This document shows, in pieces, positions 42,470-50,529 of a DNA stretch of 64,000 bases (the first letter of the stretch is position 1; the number at the start of each line of letters is the position of its first letter). Source of the stretch: Brachybacterium faecium DSM 4810 (GTDB lineage Bacteria > Actinomycetota > Actinomycetes > Actinomycetales > Dermabacteraceae); NCBI GenBank assembly GCA_000023405.1, contig CP001643.1, forward strand, positions 1,302,001 through 1,366,000. Direction: 5' to 3'. A program made the position numbers and the translations under genes. Below the pieces are notes generated by a model. The model was not told the origin of the DNA, searched no databases, and saw nothing but the letters and a program-made list of their open reading frames with translations.

Positions 42470-44249
42470 CGGGAGGCGGGGCCGGCGGAGGATCTGCTTC
42501 AGGTGGTGAGCCCGCCGGCGGCTCGTCGGCCTCCGAGGAGGGCGGCTCCTGCGCGGTGCTGGTCGCCGAGTGCAGCAGCGGCGGCCGCCAGGAGATCCCT
42601 CGCGCGCCGTGCGGGCTGGTCCAGACCCAGGCTGCGGGCGGTGCGTCCGCGCTGCCGGGTGCCTGTGCAGGCCCCGAGGTCTCTCCGGACGCCGTGGAGA
42701 CGGACGCCGAGGAGGCCTCGCCGGTGAGCACCTCGAGCAGCCACAGCCCGTGCTCCTTGAGCAGATTGCAGCGGACGCAGAGCCCCTGCCCGTTCGCGTA
42801 GCTGGTCGGGCCGCCGCGGTGGTAGGGCACGACGTGATCGCTGTGCCGGATCCGCGCGTTGCACCAGGGGGTGCGGCAGGTGGAATCCCGCCACCGGATC
42901 ATCCGGGCCAGCCCGGCCGGGAAGGCGCGCGCCCGTGACTCCATCCCGACCAGATCGCCGGTGCGGGGGTTGACGTAGAGGCGGCGGAAGAAGGCGGAGA
43001 CCTCCTCATCGGGATGGTCGCCCTCGTCATGGCGCAGATGGCCGGGCGGTCTGCCCAGGAGCGTGTCCCGGACGATGTGCGCGGGAATGCTGCCGTAGCC
43101 CTCCAGATGGGCGCTCTCGGCCTCGTCGTCGCGGTCGAAAAGGGCCCTCTCGGTGATGACGATGCCGATCTCGATCCCCGGCGTGGTCCGCGGCCGTCGG
43201 GGAGGCTCCGAGGGTGCGGTCGCTTCCAGCTCCTCTGCTGGGACGATGCCCTCGAAGGCGTCCGGAGCGCTCGCGGCGCTCGAGGTGCGTGCTGCATCCT
43301 CTGTGCTCATCGCCTCGGCGGCAGGTGCCGTGCCCGAGGAGGCTGTGCCCTCGCGCCGGGCGAGGACGGCGTCGACCAGCAGATCGGCCTCGAGCGCGGG
43401 CACCGAGGTCTTCGCCCCGGCGGCGCGCAGCGATTCGGCCTCGGCCTGCAGCGCCGACATCATGCCCACGGCGTCGATCCCGCGCAGCACGGCGCTCACG
43501 CGGGCCATCCCGTCGGCCAGCGGCGTCATGCTCAGGTGTCGGCCCCTCGCCGCGCGCTCCGCACGCTCACGGGAGGTCTCCGGCTCGAGCCGCTGGACCA
43601 TCTCGTCGATGTTCGAGCGCAGGCGCTTGTGCCCTTTCCCGTGCAGGGTGAGGGGAGAGACGCGGATGAGCTCGTCGATGCGCCGGCAGGTCTCCGGCGA
43701 TGCCGTGGACAGCGCACCCGCGACCGTCGAGGCCTGCTGTGCCGTCACCGCGCCCTCCCACAGCGCATCGACCGTGCCCGGCATGTGCTGCACGAGCCGC
43801 CGCGCGGAGGCGAGGGAGAAGGAGGAGGCGGCGGGGGAGACACGACGAGCCAGGGCGATCTCGTTGTTCGCGCCCCTGCCCTGCGCCGCGGCGGGCACGC
43901 CGCGCTGCTCGTCCGCGCGGCGGATCCGCTGCTCGGCGGTGACCTGCCAGGCGGCGTCCATCGCGGAGAGCGAGGAGCGGAGATGATCGAGCCCCGCGAG
44001 CACGGAGAGGGCCTCCTGCGGGGATCCGGGTGCGGTCTCCGGCAGCGGATCCCGCACCGAGCCGGTGCGGGTGAAGGCGGTGAGGGTGGCTGTGAGGAGC
44101 TGGGCGAGGACCACGCGCGCGGCTGCGCTGGCCTCGATCTCGGTGAGGGTGGAGGCGACCGTGTCCAGCACGTCCACCGGCCGCGCGGCGGCGTCCCGGC
44201 GGGGGTCGTCACCACCGGGGCGGGGTCCGTCGCTGTTCGTCGCATCCAT
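42465..44249 (-). CDS. DUF222 / HNH endonuclease domain protein
   Basis: A 594-residue protein of the 13E12-repeat type common in actinobacteria. An alpha-helical DUF222 domain (about residues 60-290) is followed by an acidic linker and a C-terminal HNH nuclease motif: 'STCRTPWCNARIRHSDHVVPYHRGG' begins near residue 480, then 'GLCVRCNLLKEHG' with the paired Cys and the His-Asp-His set. A low-complexity Pro-rich tail ('PPPAPPPA') ends at a TAG that lies in the IS481 target duplication. The biological role of this family is unknown. The ATG at 44249 follows TACGAT by 6 nt. Confidence 0.88.
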   Translation of the reverse strand: MDATNSDGPRPGGDDPRRDAAARPVDVLDTVASTLTEIEASAAARVVLAQLLTATLTAFTRTGSVRDPLPETAPGSPQEALSVLAGLDHLRSSLSAMDAAWQVTAEQRIRRADEQRGVPAAAQGRGANNEIALARRVSPAASSFSLASARRLVQHMPGTVDALWEGAVTAQQASTVAGALSTASPETCRRIDELIRVSPLTLHGKGHKRLRSNIDEMVQRLEPETSRERAERAARGRHLSMTPLADGMARVSAVLRGIDAVGMMSALQAEAESLRAAGAKTSVPALEADLLVDAVLARREGTASSGTAPAAEAMSTEDAARTSSAASAPDAFEGIVPAEELEATAPSEPPRRPRTTPGIEIGIVITERALFDRDDEAESAHLEGYGSIPAHIVRDTLLGRPPGHLRHDEGDHPDEEVSAFFRRLYVNPRTGDLVGMESRARAFPAGLARMIRWRDSTCRTPWCNARIRHSDHVVPYHRGGPTSYANGQGLCVRCNLLKEHGLWLLEVLTGEASSASVSTASGETSGPAQAPGSADAPPAAWVWTSPHGARGISWRPPLLHSATSTAQEPPSSEADEPPAGSPPEADPPPAPPPA

Positions 44250-44255
44250 ACCTCA

Positions 44256-44261
44256 ATCGTA
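44256..44261 (-). promoter_or_regulatory. -10 box (TACGAT) of the DUF222/HNH gene
   Basis: TACGAT on the minus strand is followed by 6 nt and the ATG. The DnaA-box-like cluster lies just upstream of it. Confidence 0.55.
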
Positions 44262-44299
44262 TGGAAGTTCGAAACCCGCAACCAGGCCCCCGCAGTTTC

Positions 44300-44350
44300 T
44301 GTGGATAACCTTCCGGCCGCCACCAGAAATGTGGAAACACCTGTGGAGAA
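44300..44350 (-). other. cluster of three DnaA-box-like 9-mers
   Basis: On the minus strand TTATCCACA (44300-44308, perfect), GTTTCCACA (44330-44338) and TTCTCCACA (44342-44350) lie in the same direction within 51 bp, in the gap upstream of the DUF222/HNH promoter. No dnaA, dnaN or AT-rich unwinding region is near, so this is not an obvious origin. Confidence 0.45.
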
Positions 44351-44422
44351 ATGTGCTCGGTGGAGGAAAGGTCGCGGCAGATCACGCCCCTCCGTCCGTC
44401 AGGTCTCGACCTCCACCGCCGC

Positions 44423-45064
44423 TCAGCGGCCGAGCAGCGTGAGCACCGCCGTCACCCGGCGATGCACGCTCGCGTCCTCGCTGAGCCCGAGCTTCGCGAA
44501 CAGGCGCTGAGTGTGCTTCTCCACCGCGCCCCCGCTGATGAACAGCCGCTGCGAGATCCCGGCATTCGTCAGGCCCTCGCCCATCAGCTCGAGCACCTCG
44601 CGTTCGCGCGGGGTGAGCTCGTCCAGCGGGGTGCGCCGGCGGGAGGCGATCACCTGGCCCACGACGTCCGGATCGATCGCGACCCCGCCGGCCGCCACCC
44701 GCTCGATGGATTCGAGGAAGGCGCTGATGTCGAACACCCGGTCCTTGAGCAGGTACCCCGTGGACCGTTCCCCGGATTCGATGAGCTCGGTCGCGTACCC
44801 CACCACCACGTACTGGCTGAGCAGCACGATCGGCGCCTCCGGCCACTCCCGGCGGATCTCCTGGGCGGCGCGCAGCCCCTCGTCGGTGTGGCTGGGCGGC
44901 ATGCGGATGTCGGAGATGATGAGGTCCGGCCGCAGCTCGAGCGCACGGACCATCAGCTCGGTGCCCGTCGCGGCGGTGCCCGCCACCTCGTGGTCGTTGT
45001 CCTCGAGCACGAGCCGGAGCCCCTCGCGGATCAGCGCGGAATCATCGGCGATCAGGACCCGCAC
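44423..45064 (-). CDS. LuxR/NarL-family response regulator
   Basis: A 213-residue regulator: receiver with 'LIADDSALIREGL', phospho-acceptor Asp in 'LIISDIRMPPSH', 'VLLSQYVVVGYA' and the Lys in 'GYLLKDRVFDI'. The LuxR helix-turn-helix carries 'LTPREREVLELMGEGL' and 'SGGAVEKHTQRLF'. It starts at GTG 45064 inside the 3' end of the kinase gene (13-nt overlap), so it is co-expressed with and phosphorylated by that kinase. The output genes are not evident from the neighbourhood. Confidence 0.9.
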   Translation of the reverse strand: MRVLIADDSALIREGLRLVLEDNDHEVAGTAATGTELMVRALELRPDLIISDIRMPPSHTDEGLRAAQEIRREWPEAPIVLLSQYVVVGYATELIESGERSTGYLLKDRVFDISAFLESIERVAAGGVAIDPDVVGQVIASRRRTPLDELTPREREVLELMGEGLTNAGISQRLFISGGAVEKHTQRLFAKLGLSEDASVHRRVTAVLTLLGR

Positions 45065-46395
45065 GGGATCACCGCCTCGACCCGCGTGCCCTGCTCCGTC
45101 GGAGAGGTCACCGTGAGGCGACCCTCCAGGGAGGCGACCCGGCCGGCCAGCCCGGCCAGCCCGCCGCCGGTGCGCATCTCGGCGCCGCCGCGCCCGTCGT
45201 CCTCGATCCTCACCCGGGCATCATCGCCGATCCGCGCCACCTCCACGACCACCGACCCGGCGTCGGAGTGTTTGGCCGCATTGGTCAGCGACTCGGAGAC
45301 GACGTAGTAGATCCCGATCTCGACGTGCTCGGGCAGGTCGAGGGCGGGGCACTCGATGCTGGTGGGGAGCGGCGAGATCGCGGCCAGCTCGGTGAGCGCG
45401 GCGGCGAGGCCGCGATCGACAAGGATCGGCGGCGCGATGCCCCGGGAGAGCCGGCGCAGGTCGTCCAGGGTGAGTCCCAGCTGTTCGCGGGTCTCGCGCA
45501 GCACGGCCTGCGCCTTCTCGGGATCCTTCACCGCGAGCGCCTCCACCCGGGCGAGATCCATCGAGGCGCGCACCAGGCGCTGCTGCGGTCCGTCGTGCAG
45601 GTCGCGCTCGAGGCGTCGCAGGGCGGCGGATTCGGCGGAGCGGCCGGCGGCGCGCGACTCCTCGGTGCGCAGCAGGCGCTGCTGCTCCTGGTGGCGCGAG
45701 CTCAGCAGACCGCGCGCCACCCCCTGATGCAGGGCCGTGAGCCCGCGCACCACCGGGCCGAGGGTCAGCAGGAACACCAGCCCGATGGCGAACTGCAGGA
45801 GCAGATCCGCCGGGAGCGCGTACTGCTCCGGCACGCCCAGCAGCGTGCCGAGGCCGTCGCCCTGCACGTCGGGCAGCACCCGGTCCAGCACGAGCGTCGC
45901 CAGCGGTGCGCCGATCGTGGCGATCGCGCCGAGGGTCCAGGCGAGCGCCAGCGGGAAGGTGACCATGGCCAGCAGGAAGTTGACCAGCACCCACAGCGAA
46001 TCCAGCCATTTCTGGGGATCGGTGAGCGGGGTGAGCAGGCGACGGATCCGGCCGGCGCCCGACGGGGCGCGCACCGGCTCCGGGGTGGGCAGCTCGGTGC
46101 CGAGGACGGCGCGCTGCAGCGCCCGCTCGGCTCCCGCGAAGCCGTGGGCCACGTGCACGCCGGCCACGAGGATCGGCAGGCCCACCCAGACGACGACGGA
46201 GGAGACGCCCGCCGCGAGCAGCCCGATGAGGAGGGAGAAGCCGACGGCTCCCAGCAGCAGGGCGACGAACCCGTAGGCGAGGAAGCGGCCGATGCGGGAC
46301 GCCCAGGCGCCGACGGACCAGCGCTCGGACGGCGGCGACGGCTCCGTGGAGGAGGGAGGGGCGTCGAGGGTGTCGGGCAGGGGCATCGTGGTCAT
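45052..46395 (-). CDS. sensor histidine kinase (NarL-type)
   Basis: A 447-residue membrane kinase. About five or six hydrophobic segments (residues 35-80, 130-170 and 190-215) belong to a short 'putative sensor' domain. Then come the acceptor helix 'ALRRLERDLHDGPQQRLV' near residue 255 and an HATPase domain with 'SESLTNAAKHSDA' (N box) and 'TGGGLAGLAGRV' (G box). ATG 46395 has GTGGAG in front; an upstream extension is not protein-like. It overlaps its regulator gene by 13 nt. The signal is unknown. Confidence 0.9.
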   Translation of the reverse strand: MTTMPLPDTLDAPPSSTEPSPPSERWSVGAWASRIGRFLAYGFVALLLGAVGFSLLIGLLAAGVSSVVVWVGLPILVAGVHVAHGFAGAERALQRAVLGTELPTPEPVRAPSGAGRIRRLLTPLTDPQKWLDSLWVLVNFLLAMVTFPLALAWTLGAIATIGAPLATLVLDRVLPDVQGDGLGTLLGVPEQYALPADLLLQFAIGLVFLLTLGPVVRGLTALHQGVARGLLSSRHQEQQRLLRTEESRAAGRSAESAALRRLERDLHDGPQQRLVRASMDLARVEALAVKDPEKAQAVLRETREQLGLTLDDLRRLSRGIAPPILVDRGLAAALTELAAISPLPTSIECPALDLPEHVEIGIYYVVSESLTNAAKHSDAGSVVVEVARIGDDARVRIEDDGRGGAEMRTGGGLAGLAGRVASLEGRLTVTSPTEQGTRVEAVIPCGS

Positions 46396-46447
46396 GTCTC
46401 CACTCTGGCGATGGATGCTCGCGCGACCCATCCTGTCACCGGGTGGA

Positions 46448-46879
46448 TCATTGTCGGGCTGGCCCGACGCCGGTGCTGCTCGCGTCGCTGCCATCCGCCT
46501 CGGCGAGCGCCCGGGCGCCGTCCCACAGGGTGAGGCAGAAGGGGTGGCCGACGGGATCGGCGCAGACCAGGCAGTGGTCGGCGTTCGACTGGGCGGCGTA
46601 TCGGGTCGCTCCCGCCGCCAGCACCCGCGGCTCCGCGGCGGTCAGGTCGTCGACGAGGAAGTCGAGGTGGATCTGCATCGGAGGGTCTCCGGACGGCCAG
46701 CTCGGCGGCCGGAAGCCGTCCACCTGCTGGAACCCGATCTCGGTGCCGGGGGTCCGGACGGTCGCGAAGCGGGCGTCACCCCGTGCGGTGCCGCCAGTGA
46801 TCTCCGCGTAGAACCCGGCCAGGGCGAGAGCGTCCGGTGCGTTCACGGTGACGGCGTCGAGCGTGATGGCCGTCGACAT
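46448..46879 (-). CDS. VOC-superfamily (glyoxalase/dioxygenase-like) protein
   Basis: A 143-residue protein with the paired beta-alpha-beta-beta-beta units of the vicinal oxygen chelate fold: 'LDAVTVNAPDALALAGFYAEITGG' at the start and 'IHLDFLVDDLTAAEPRVLAAGAT' in the middle, ending 'DPVGHPFCLTLW'. Members include glyoxalases, fosfomycin-resistance enzymes and binding proteins; the activity here is open. Its ATG shares a base with the stop of the SRPBCC gene (TGATG), so it is the last gene of an arsR-SRPBCC-VOC operon. Confidence 0.82.
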   Translation of the reverse strand: MSTAITLDAVTVNAPDALALAGFYAEITGGTARGDARFATVRTPGTEIGFQQVDGFRPPSWPSGDPPMQIHLDFLVDDLTAAEPRVLAAGATRYAAQSNADHCLVCADPVGHPFCLTLWDGARALAEADGSDASSTGVGPARQ

Positions 46880-47364
46880 CACGCCACGTCCGCATCCTGG
46901 TAGGCGGCGATCAGCTCGTTCCAGCGGTCCTCCCAGAGGGACGGGAGGCCGATGAGGGAGCGCGCGAGGTCCTCGAGGTGTGCCTGCCAGCCCGCCCCGT
47001 GGGCGGGCAGCTCGGCCACGGGAAGGCCGCGCTCCTCGACCACCAGCCTGGTCCGCTCGCCCTCCTGGGTGAGCCACGCCTCGATCTGCGTCTCCCCGTC
47101 GGTCCCGGGGTCCGAGGTGAGTCGGAGGTGACGGGGCGGTTCGCAGGCGTCGATCCGTGCCGGGCCCGACCAGCCGCTGGTTCAGGAGGACCGGACGATC
47201 TCGCCGGGGCGCAGATCTCCCGCGACCTCGCCGATCCAGCGTGCGAGGCGCTCGGGCTCGGTGCAGGCGCGCCACAGGTCCTCGATGTCGGTGTCGTAGA
47301 GGTCCTCGACCCGTACGGCGCCTCGGGTGTCGTCGATCCGACGCATGCTGCCGATGATGGTCAT
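46879..47364 (-). pseudogene. SRPBCC (AHSA1-like) protein gene with an in-frame stop
   Basis: From ATG 47364 (overlapping the arsR stop as ATGA) the frame encodes 'DLYDTDIEDLWRACTEPERLARWIGEVAGDLRPG', typical of ligand-binding START/AHSA1 proteins. TGA at 47182-47184 interrupts after 60 residues. Reading on in the same frame gives 'TSGWSGPARIDACEPPRHLR...' and a normal family ending at 46879, for 161 residues in all. So a single nonsense change, perhaps TGG to TGA, separates it from an intact gene. The operon overlaps on both sides are preserved. It could be a recent pseudogene or a base-call error. Confidence 0.8.
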
Positions 47365-47678
47365 CTCCGTGCCTTCTTCCCTCGGGCGATCTCGGTGTGG
47401 AGAGCGTCGAGCCGGTGCTCCCAGAGCGCGCGATACGCCCCGAGCCACTCGTCCAGCTCGGCCAGCGGCGCGGGGCGCAGGCTGTAGATCCGGCGCTGGG
47501 CGTCCTGCTCGACCTCGACCAGTCCGGCGTCCCGCAGCACCCGCAGGTGGCGTGACACCCCCGGCCGGGCGATGGGGAGCGCCTCGGCGAGCTCGCCGAC
47601 GGTCGCCGGGCGATCCCGGAGGATCTCCAGCACCGTGCGTCGATTCCCGTCGGCCAGGGCCTGCAGCATCGCATCCAT
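47361..47678 (-). CDS. ArsR-family winged-helix regulator
   Basis: A 105-residue repressor of the ArsR/SmtB type that often pairs with SRPBCC proteins: 'ALADGNRRTVLEILRDRPATVGELAEAL' then the recognition helix 'ARPGVSRHLRVLRDAGLVEVEQ'. No metal-binding Cys motif is present, so it senses something else or acts constitutively. TACATT ends 6 nt before the ATG, suggesting a leaderless start. The imperfect inverted repeat GTAACC-GAAA-GGGTAC at about 47704-47719 may be its operator. It is the first gene of the operon. Confidence 0.88.
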   Translation of the reverse strand: MDAMLQALADGNRRTVLEILRDRPATVGELAEALPIARPGVSRHLRVLRDAGLVEVEQDAQRRIYSLRPAPLAELDEWLGAYRALWEHRLDALHTEIARGKKARR

Positions 47679-47684
47679 GACCTG

Positions 47685-47690
47685 AATGTA
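47685..47690 (-). promoter_or_regulatory. -10 box (TACATT) of the arsR operon
   Basis: TACATT on the minus strand is followed by 6 nt and the arsR ATG, the leaderless spacing used elsewhere here. Confidence 0.5.
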
Positions 47691-47757
47691 TCCGACCGGC
47701 TACGTAACCGAAAGGGTACATAAGGGGCCCGGAGTCGGGCCGGCCGGCCCGGCGTCC

Positions 47758-48216
47758 TCAGGCCCGCTCGCAGATCTCCTTGAGCGTCGCGAGGTCCTCG
47801 GCGACGGCGGCGGCGTCCTCAGTGAACTCCTCCTCGGTCATCGTCCCCCGGCGCAGCGTGAACACGACCTCGCACGAGGTGTCGTCGAGGGCCATCACCC
47901 GCAGCGGGTTGAGCACGGATTCGCCGCTCGGGAGGGTGACCGTGTGGTCCATGACCCCGTGGACGTTCTCGGGGACGAAGCTGACCAGCACCCGTCCCAT
48001 CGGCGAGTTCATCGACCACTGGGAGACCTCGCGCTGCACCTCGCTGCCGGCGAGGCCCCCGGCCCAGCGCGGCAGGTTCCGCGGATCGGAGGCGAAGGCG
48101 TACACCTCGCGCCAGGGGCGGTCGATGACGACGTCGAGATGACGGGAGCTGCCGGTGGGGGAGACGGGCGCGTCGGGCTCGGTGGTCCGGTCGGTGGGCT
48201 TCTCGCTCTCGTTCAT
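47758..48216 (-). CDS. SRPBCC-family protein
   Basis: A 152-residue START-like protein. After a polar lead of about 25 residues, 'HLDVVIDRPWREVYAFASDPRNLPRW' opens the helix-grip fold. 'GVMDHTVTLPSGE' and 'CEVVFTLRRGTMTEEEF' form the sheet, and the C-terminal long helix 'AAVAEDLATLKEICERA' closes the ligand cavity. The ligand is unknown. The ATG at 48216 is preceded 7 nt upstream by TAGGTT. It lies 26 bp after the SDR gene stop on the same strand. Confidence 0.82.
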   Translation of the reverse strand: MNESEKPTDRTTEPDAPVSPTGSSRHLDVVIDRPWREVYAFASDPRNLPRWAGGLAGSEVQREVSQWSMNSPMGRVLVSFVPENVHGVMDHTVTLPSGESVLNPLRVMALDDTSCEVVFTLRRGTMTEEEFTEDAAAVAEDLATLKEICERA

Positions 48217-48223
48217 GGCCGTG

Positions 48224-48229
48224 AACCTA
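48224..48229 (-). promoter_or_regulatory. -10 box (TAGGTT) of the SRPBCC gene
   Basis: TAGGTT on the minus strand is followed by 7 nt and the ATG at 48216, so the gene probably has its own leaderless promoter. Confidence 0.5.
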
Positions 48230-48242
48230 ACAGACCCGCCGG

Positions 48243-49211
48243 TCACGCGGCGGCGCCCTCCGAGGCGCTCGCCGGTGCGCTCGGCAGGGCAGTGGTGAGG
48301 CGCACGGCCTCCTTCCACGCCGTCGGTGCGAGCCCCTCCTGCGAGGTGAGCACCCCGGGCCGCAGCACGCACGGCGCGTACCAGAGCTCGGAGATCCCGG
48401 ACAGCTCGCGCGCGAAGGTGCTCACCCCGTTCAGGGCGCGGACCGACCAGCGGGGGATCCGCCACGGCCGGCGGGGGCGCCGTCCGGTCAGCGCCGAGAC
48501 GGCCCGGATCAGCTCCTGCTGGGTCCGCGCGGGGGCCGACGGGGCGTGCAGGACCGCATCGCCCTCGCCGTGCGCCGTCAGCCGGTCCCCATGGCGGGCG
48601 GCGTGGAGCATCGCCCGCGCGAGGTCCGGGACGAAGGTGAGGGTGTGCGGCGCGTCGGGCGCGCCGAACACGATCGGGCGACGCCCGGCGAGGATCGGTT
48701 CGATCACCATCGCGCAGGCCACCGAGGCGCCCGTGCCCATCGTCGTCGGTCCCACGAGATCCGAGGCGATGATGCTGAGCGTCTGCGCGGGGTGGGCCCG
48801 GCGCTGGGAGAGCAGCGCGATCCGCACCGCGCCCTTGGCGTCCAGCGGCGAGGGCGCGGCGCCCTCGGCCAGGTCGCGGGCCGCGCCCTGGAAGCCGTAC
48901 ATCGACTCCGGGAACACCGCCGGGATGCCCCGCTCGGCTGCGGCATCCAGCACCGCGAGCTCCCGCGGAGGCAGGTCCCGTGCCCACTGCCGGGCGTCGT
49001 ACGGGGCGTGGAAGCAGGCCTGGATCGAGTCGGCGCCCTCGAGCGCCTCGGCGAGGGCGGCGGGATCCCGGACGTCCCCCGCGATGCGGCGCAGGCCCGG
49101 GCTCGGCTCGACCTCGCGCCGGCGCAGCACCGTGACGGCGTCCCCGTCGGCGAGCGCGCGGGCGATGACCTCGCTGCCGATCTGTCCTTCTCCGATGACG
49201 AGGTGGTGCAT
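48243..49211 (-). CDS. NAD(P)-binding SDR / epimerase-like protein
   Basis: A 322-residue Rossmann protein of the extended/atypical SDR group. The nucleotide loop is 'LVIGEGQIGSEVIARAL' at the N-terminus (G-x-G-x-x-G), 'DVRDPAALAEALEGAD' follows, and 'PESMYGFQG' near residue 110 supplies the Tyr of the active-site region without a usual YxxxK. The substrate is unknown; relatives include nucleoside-sugar epimerases and NmrA-like sensors. A GGAGG site lies 5 nt before ATG 49211. It is divergent from a TetR gene, with two matching palindromes in the gap, so it is the likely target of that regulator. Confidence 0.82.
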   Translation of the reverse strand: MHHLVIGEGQIGSEVIARALADGDAVTVLRRREVEPSPGLRRIAGDVRDPAALAEALEGADSIQACFHAPYDARQWARDLPPRELAVLDAAAERGIPAVFPESMYGFQGAARDLAEGAAPSPLDAKGAVRIALLSQRRAHPAQTLSIIASDLVGPTTMGTGASVACAMVIEPILAGRRPIVFGAPDAPHTLTFVPDLARAMLHAARHGDRLTAHGEGDAVLHAPSAPARTQQELIRAVSALTGRRPRRPWRIPRWSVRALNGVSTFARELSGISELWYAPCVLRPGVLTSQEGLAPTAWKEAVRLTTALPSAPASASEGAAA

Positions 49212-49227
49212 GGCATCCTCCAAGTGT

Positions 49228-49238
49228 GAGCAGTGCTC
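49228..49238. promoter_or_regulatory. TetR-type operator 1 (GAGCAGTGCTC)
   Basis: An 11-bp palindrome 17 bp before the SDR start. Its sequence matches the site at 49284-49294 except for the central base. Confidence 0.6.
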
Positions 49239-49282
49239 TCGAAATGAGGATCTCAGTGAACACCGCTCTCACTCCCGAGTCA

Positions 49283-49295
49283 AGAGCACTGCTCT
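49283..49295. promoter_or_regulatory. TetR-type operator 2 (AGAGCACTGCTCT)
   Basis: A palindrome 23 bp before the TetR start. Centre-to-centre distance to operator 1 is 56 bp. The pair suggests joint control of the SDR gene and autoregulation. Confidence 0.6.
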
Positions 49296-49317
49296 CGTTC
49301 TGTGGGAGGATGACTCC

Positions 49318-50073
49318 ATGTCTGCTGATCACCCGCCCCACAGCGCCCCTCGCCCGGGCTCCCGCGTCGCCGCTCGGGAGAGGACCATGGCGCGCATCAT
49401 CGAGCTCGGCAACGCACAGCTGCGCGAGCACGGGGCGGCGGAGCTGAGCGTCCGCGAGATCGCACGAGGGCTGGGCATGGTCTCCTCGGCGATCTACCGC
49501 TACGTGACCAGCCGGGACGAGCTGCTCACGCTGCTCATCGTCGACGCCTTCGAGGACCTCGCCGGCACGGTCGAGAACGCCGTCGAGCAGGCCGCGGGGG
49601 AGGAGCGGGCCGGGGGCCCGCGAGCACGATTCCTCGCCCTCGGCGACGCGATGAGCGCCTGGGCGATCGCGCACCCTGAGCGCTGGACGCTGCTGTACGG
49701 CACCCCGGTGCGCGGCTACGCGGCCCCTGCGGAGAGGACCAACGACGCGGGGACGCGCGTGATCCGGGCGGTGCTCGCCATCGCGGCGGACGCCCACGCG
49801 CAGGGCGGCCCGCCGGGCGCGGAGACGGGGCGAGGCGCAGCAGGGGCCGACCTCCCGCCGGGCGTCACCGCGCTGCTCGAGGACCACGTGGACGAGTTCG
49901 GGATCGCCACCCCCGCGCACGCGGCGTTCGAGGCGCTCACCGCGTGGAGCAGTCTCGTCGGTGCGATCAGCGTCCACGTGTTCGGCCAGCTCGGCCCCGA
50001 TGCCGTCGCCGTCGGCGAGCAGATCCTCGCTGCTCAGGTGCGGAGGCTCGCGGACCTCATCGCCCCTCGCTGA
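49318..50073 (+). CDS. TetR/AcrR-family regulator
   Basis: A 251-residue repressor. The N-terminal helix-turn-helix reads 'MARIIELGNAQLREHGAAELSVREIARGLGMVSSAIYRYVTSRDELLTLL'-like in pieces: 'LSVREIARGLGM', then 'SSAIYRYVTSRDEL'. The C-terminal ligand domain has 'ALGDAMSAWAIAHPERWTLLYGTPVRGY', as in the TetR_C_33/WHG group. A GGGAGG site lies 8 nt before ATG 49318. It is divergent from the SDR gene with two operators between. The effector is unknown. Its end overlaps the next, convergent gene by 17 nt. Confidence 0.88.
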   Translation: MSADHPPHSAPRPGSRVAARERTMARIIELGNAQLREHGAAELSVREIARGLGMVSSAIYRYVTSRDELLTLLIVDAFEDLAGTVENAVEQAAGEERAGGPRARFLALGDAMSAWAIAHPERWTLLYGTPVRGYAAPAERTNDAGTRVIRAVLAIAADAHAQGGPPGAETGRGAAGADLPPGVTALLEDHVDEFGIATPAHAAFEALTAWSSLVGAISVHVFGQLGPDAVAVGEQILAAQVRRLADLIAPR

Positions 50074-50398
50074 TCCCGTCGTCGAGGACCCCGATCCCGT
50101 CGAGCGCGCCGAGCGCCGTGCGCGCCACGGCGCGGAGGGTCTGCGGCTCGCGCAGCACCGCCCCGTCGGCCGACGGGGCCACCACCACCCAGCGCGCCGC
50201 ACCGCGCCGGCGCATCCGGCCGATCTCGATGCTGCGGCCCCCGGTCAACGGGATCACCAGGGCACCGCTCGGACCGGTCACCAAGCGTCTGTCCAGCTCA
50301 GGGCGGTGTTCGAGCAGGAGGGCGCGGATCGCCTCCCGCTCGGCGAGCGCTGTGCTGCCCGAGGCGGGGTGCGAGAGGATCGAACCCGAGGAAGCCAT
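50057..50398 (-). CDS. small hypothetical protein
   Basis: I recognise no family. The 113-residue soluble protein starts 'MASSGSILSHPASG', has a helix 'ALAEREAIRALLLEHRPELD', then strands 'TGPSGALVIPLTGGRSIEIG' and 'ARWVVVAPSADGAV', and a final helix. A TACGCT box ends 6 nt before the ATG. It is convergent with and overlaps the TetR gene. Coding is supported by the promoter box and codon use, not by homology. Confidence 0.55.
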   Translation of the reverse strand: MASSGSILSHPASGSTALAEREAIRALLLEHRPELDRRLVTGPSGALVIPLTGGRSIEIGRMRRRGAARWVVVAPSADGAVLREPQTLRAVARTALGALDGIGVLDDGISEGR

Positions 50399-50404
50399 GC
50401 CCTG

Positions 50405-50410
50405 AGCGTA
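50405..50410 (-). promoter_or_regulatory. -10 box (TACGCT) of the small hypothetical gene
   Basis: TACGCT on the minus strand is followed by 6 nt and the ATG at 50398. Confidence 0.4.
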
Positions 50411-50516
50411 GGGACGGGGTGCGACAGCCGAGCGATGGCGCGGCCGGTGCTCTCAGGCCTCGACGGCGGGCGCGAGAGCGCGACCATCGCGGCGGGGCGC
50501 GCGGCGCGGGGGTGCC

Positions 50517-50522
50517 TACGAT
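50517..50522 (+). promoter_or_regulatory. -10 box (TACGAT) of a methyltransferase gene
   Basis: TACGAT is followed by 7 nt and the ATG at 50530, which fixes the start against an in-frame ATG at 50521 inside the box. Confidence 0.55.
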
Positions 50523-50529
50523 GAGAGGC

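Noticed and set aside
44250-44422. Chromosomal replication origin
   Set aside because: Despite three DnaA-box-like sites there is no AT-rich unwinding region and no dnaA, dnaN, rpmH or parAB nearby.
47182-47184. Selenocysteine at the in-frame TGA of the SRPBCC gene
   Set aside because: No SECIS-like hairpin or selenoprotein context is evident, and the family has no Cys or Sec at this point. A nonsense mutation or base error is simpler.
46448-47674. A single 408-codon minus-strand gene across VOC, SRPBCC and arsR
   Set aside because: Only its last 143 codons are protein-like; upstream it is the wrong frame of the SRPBCC and arsR genes.
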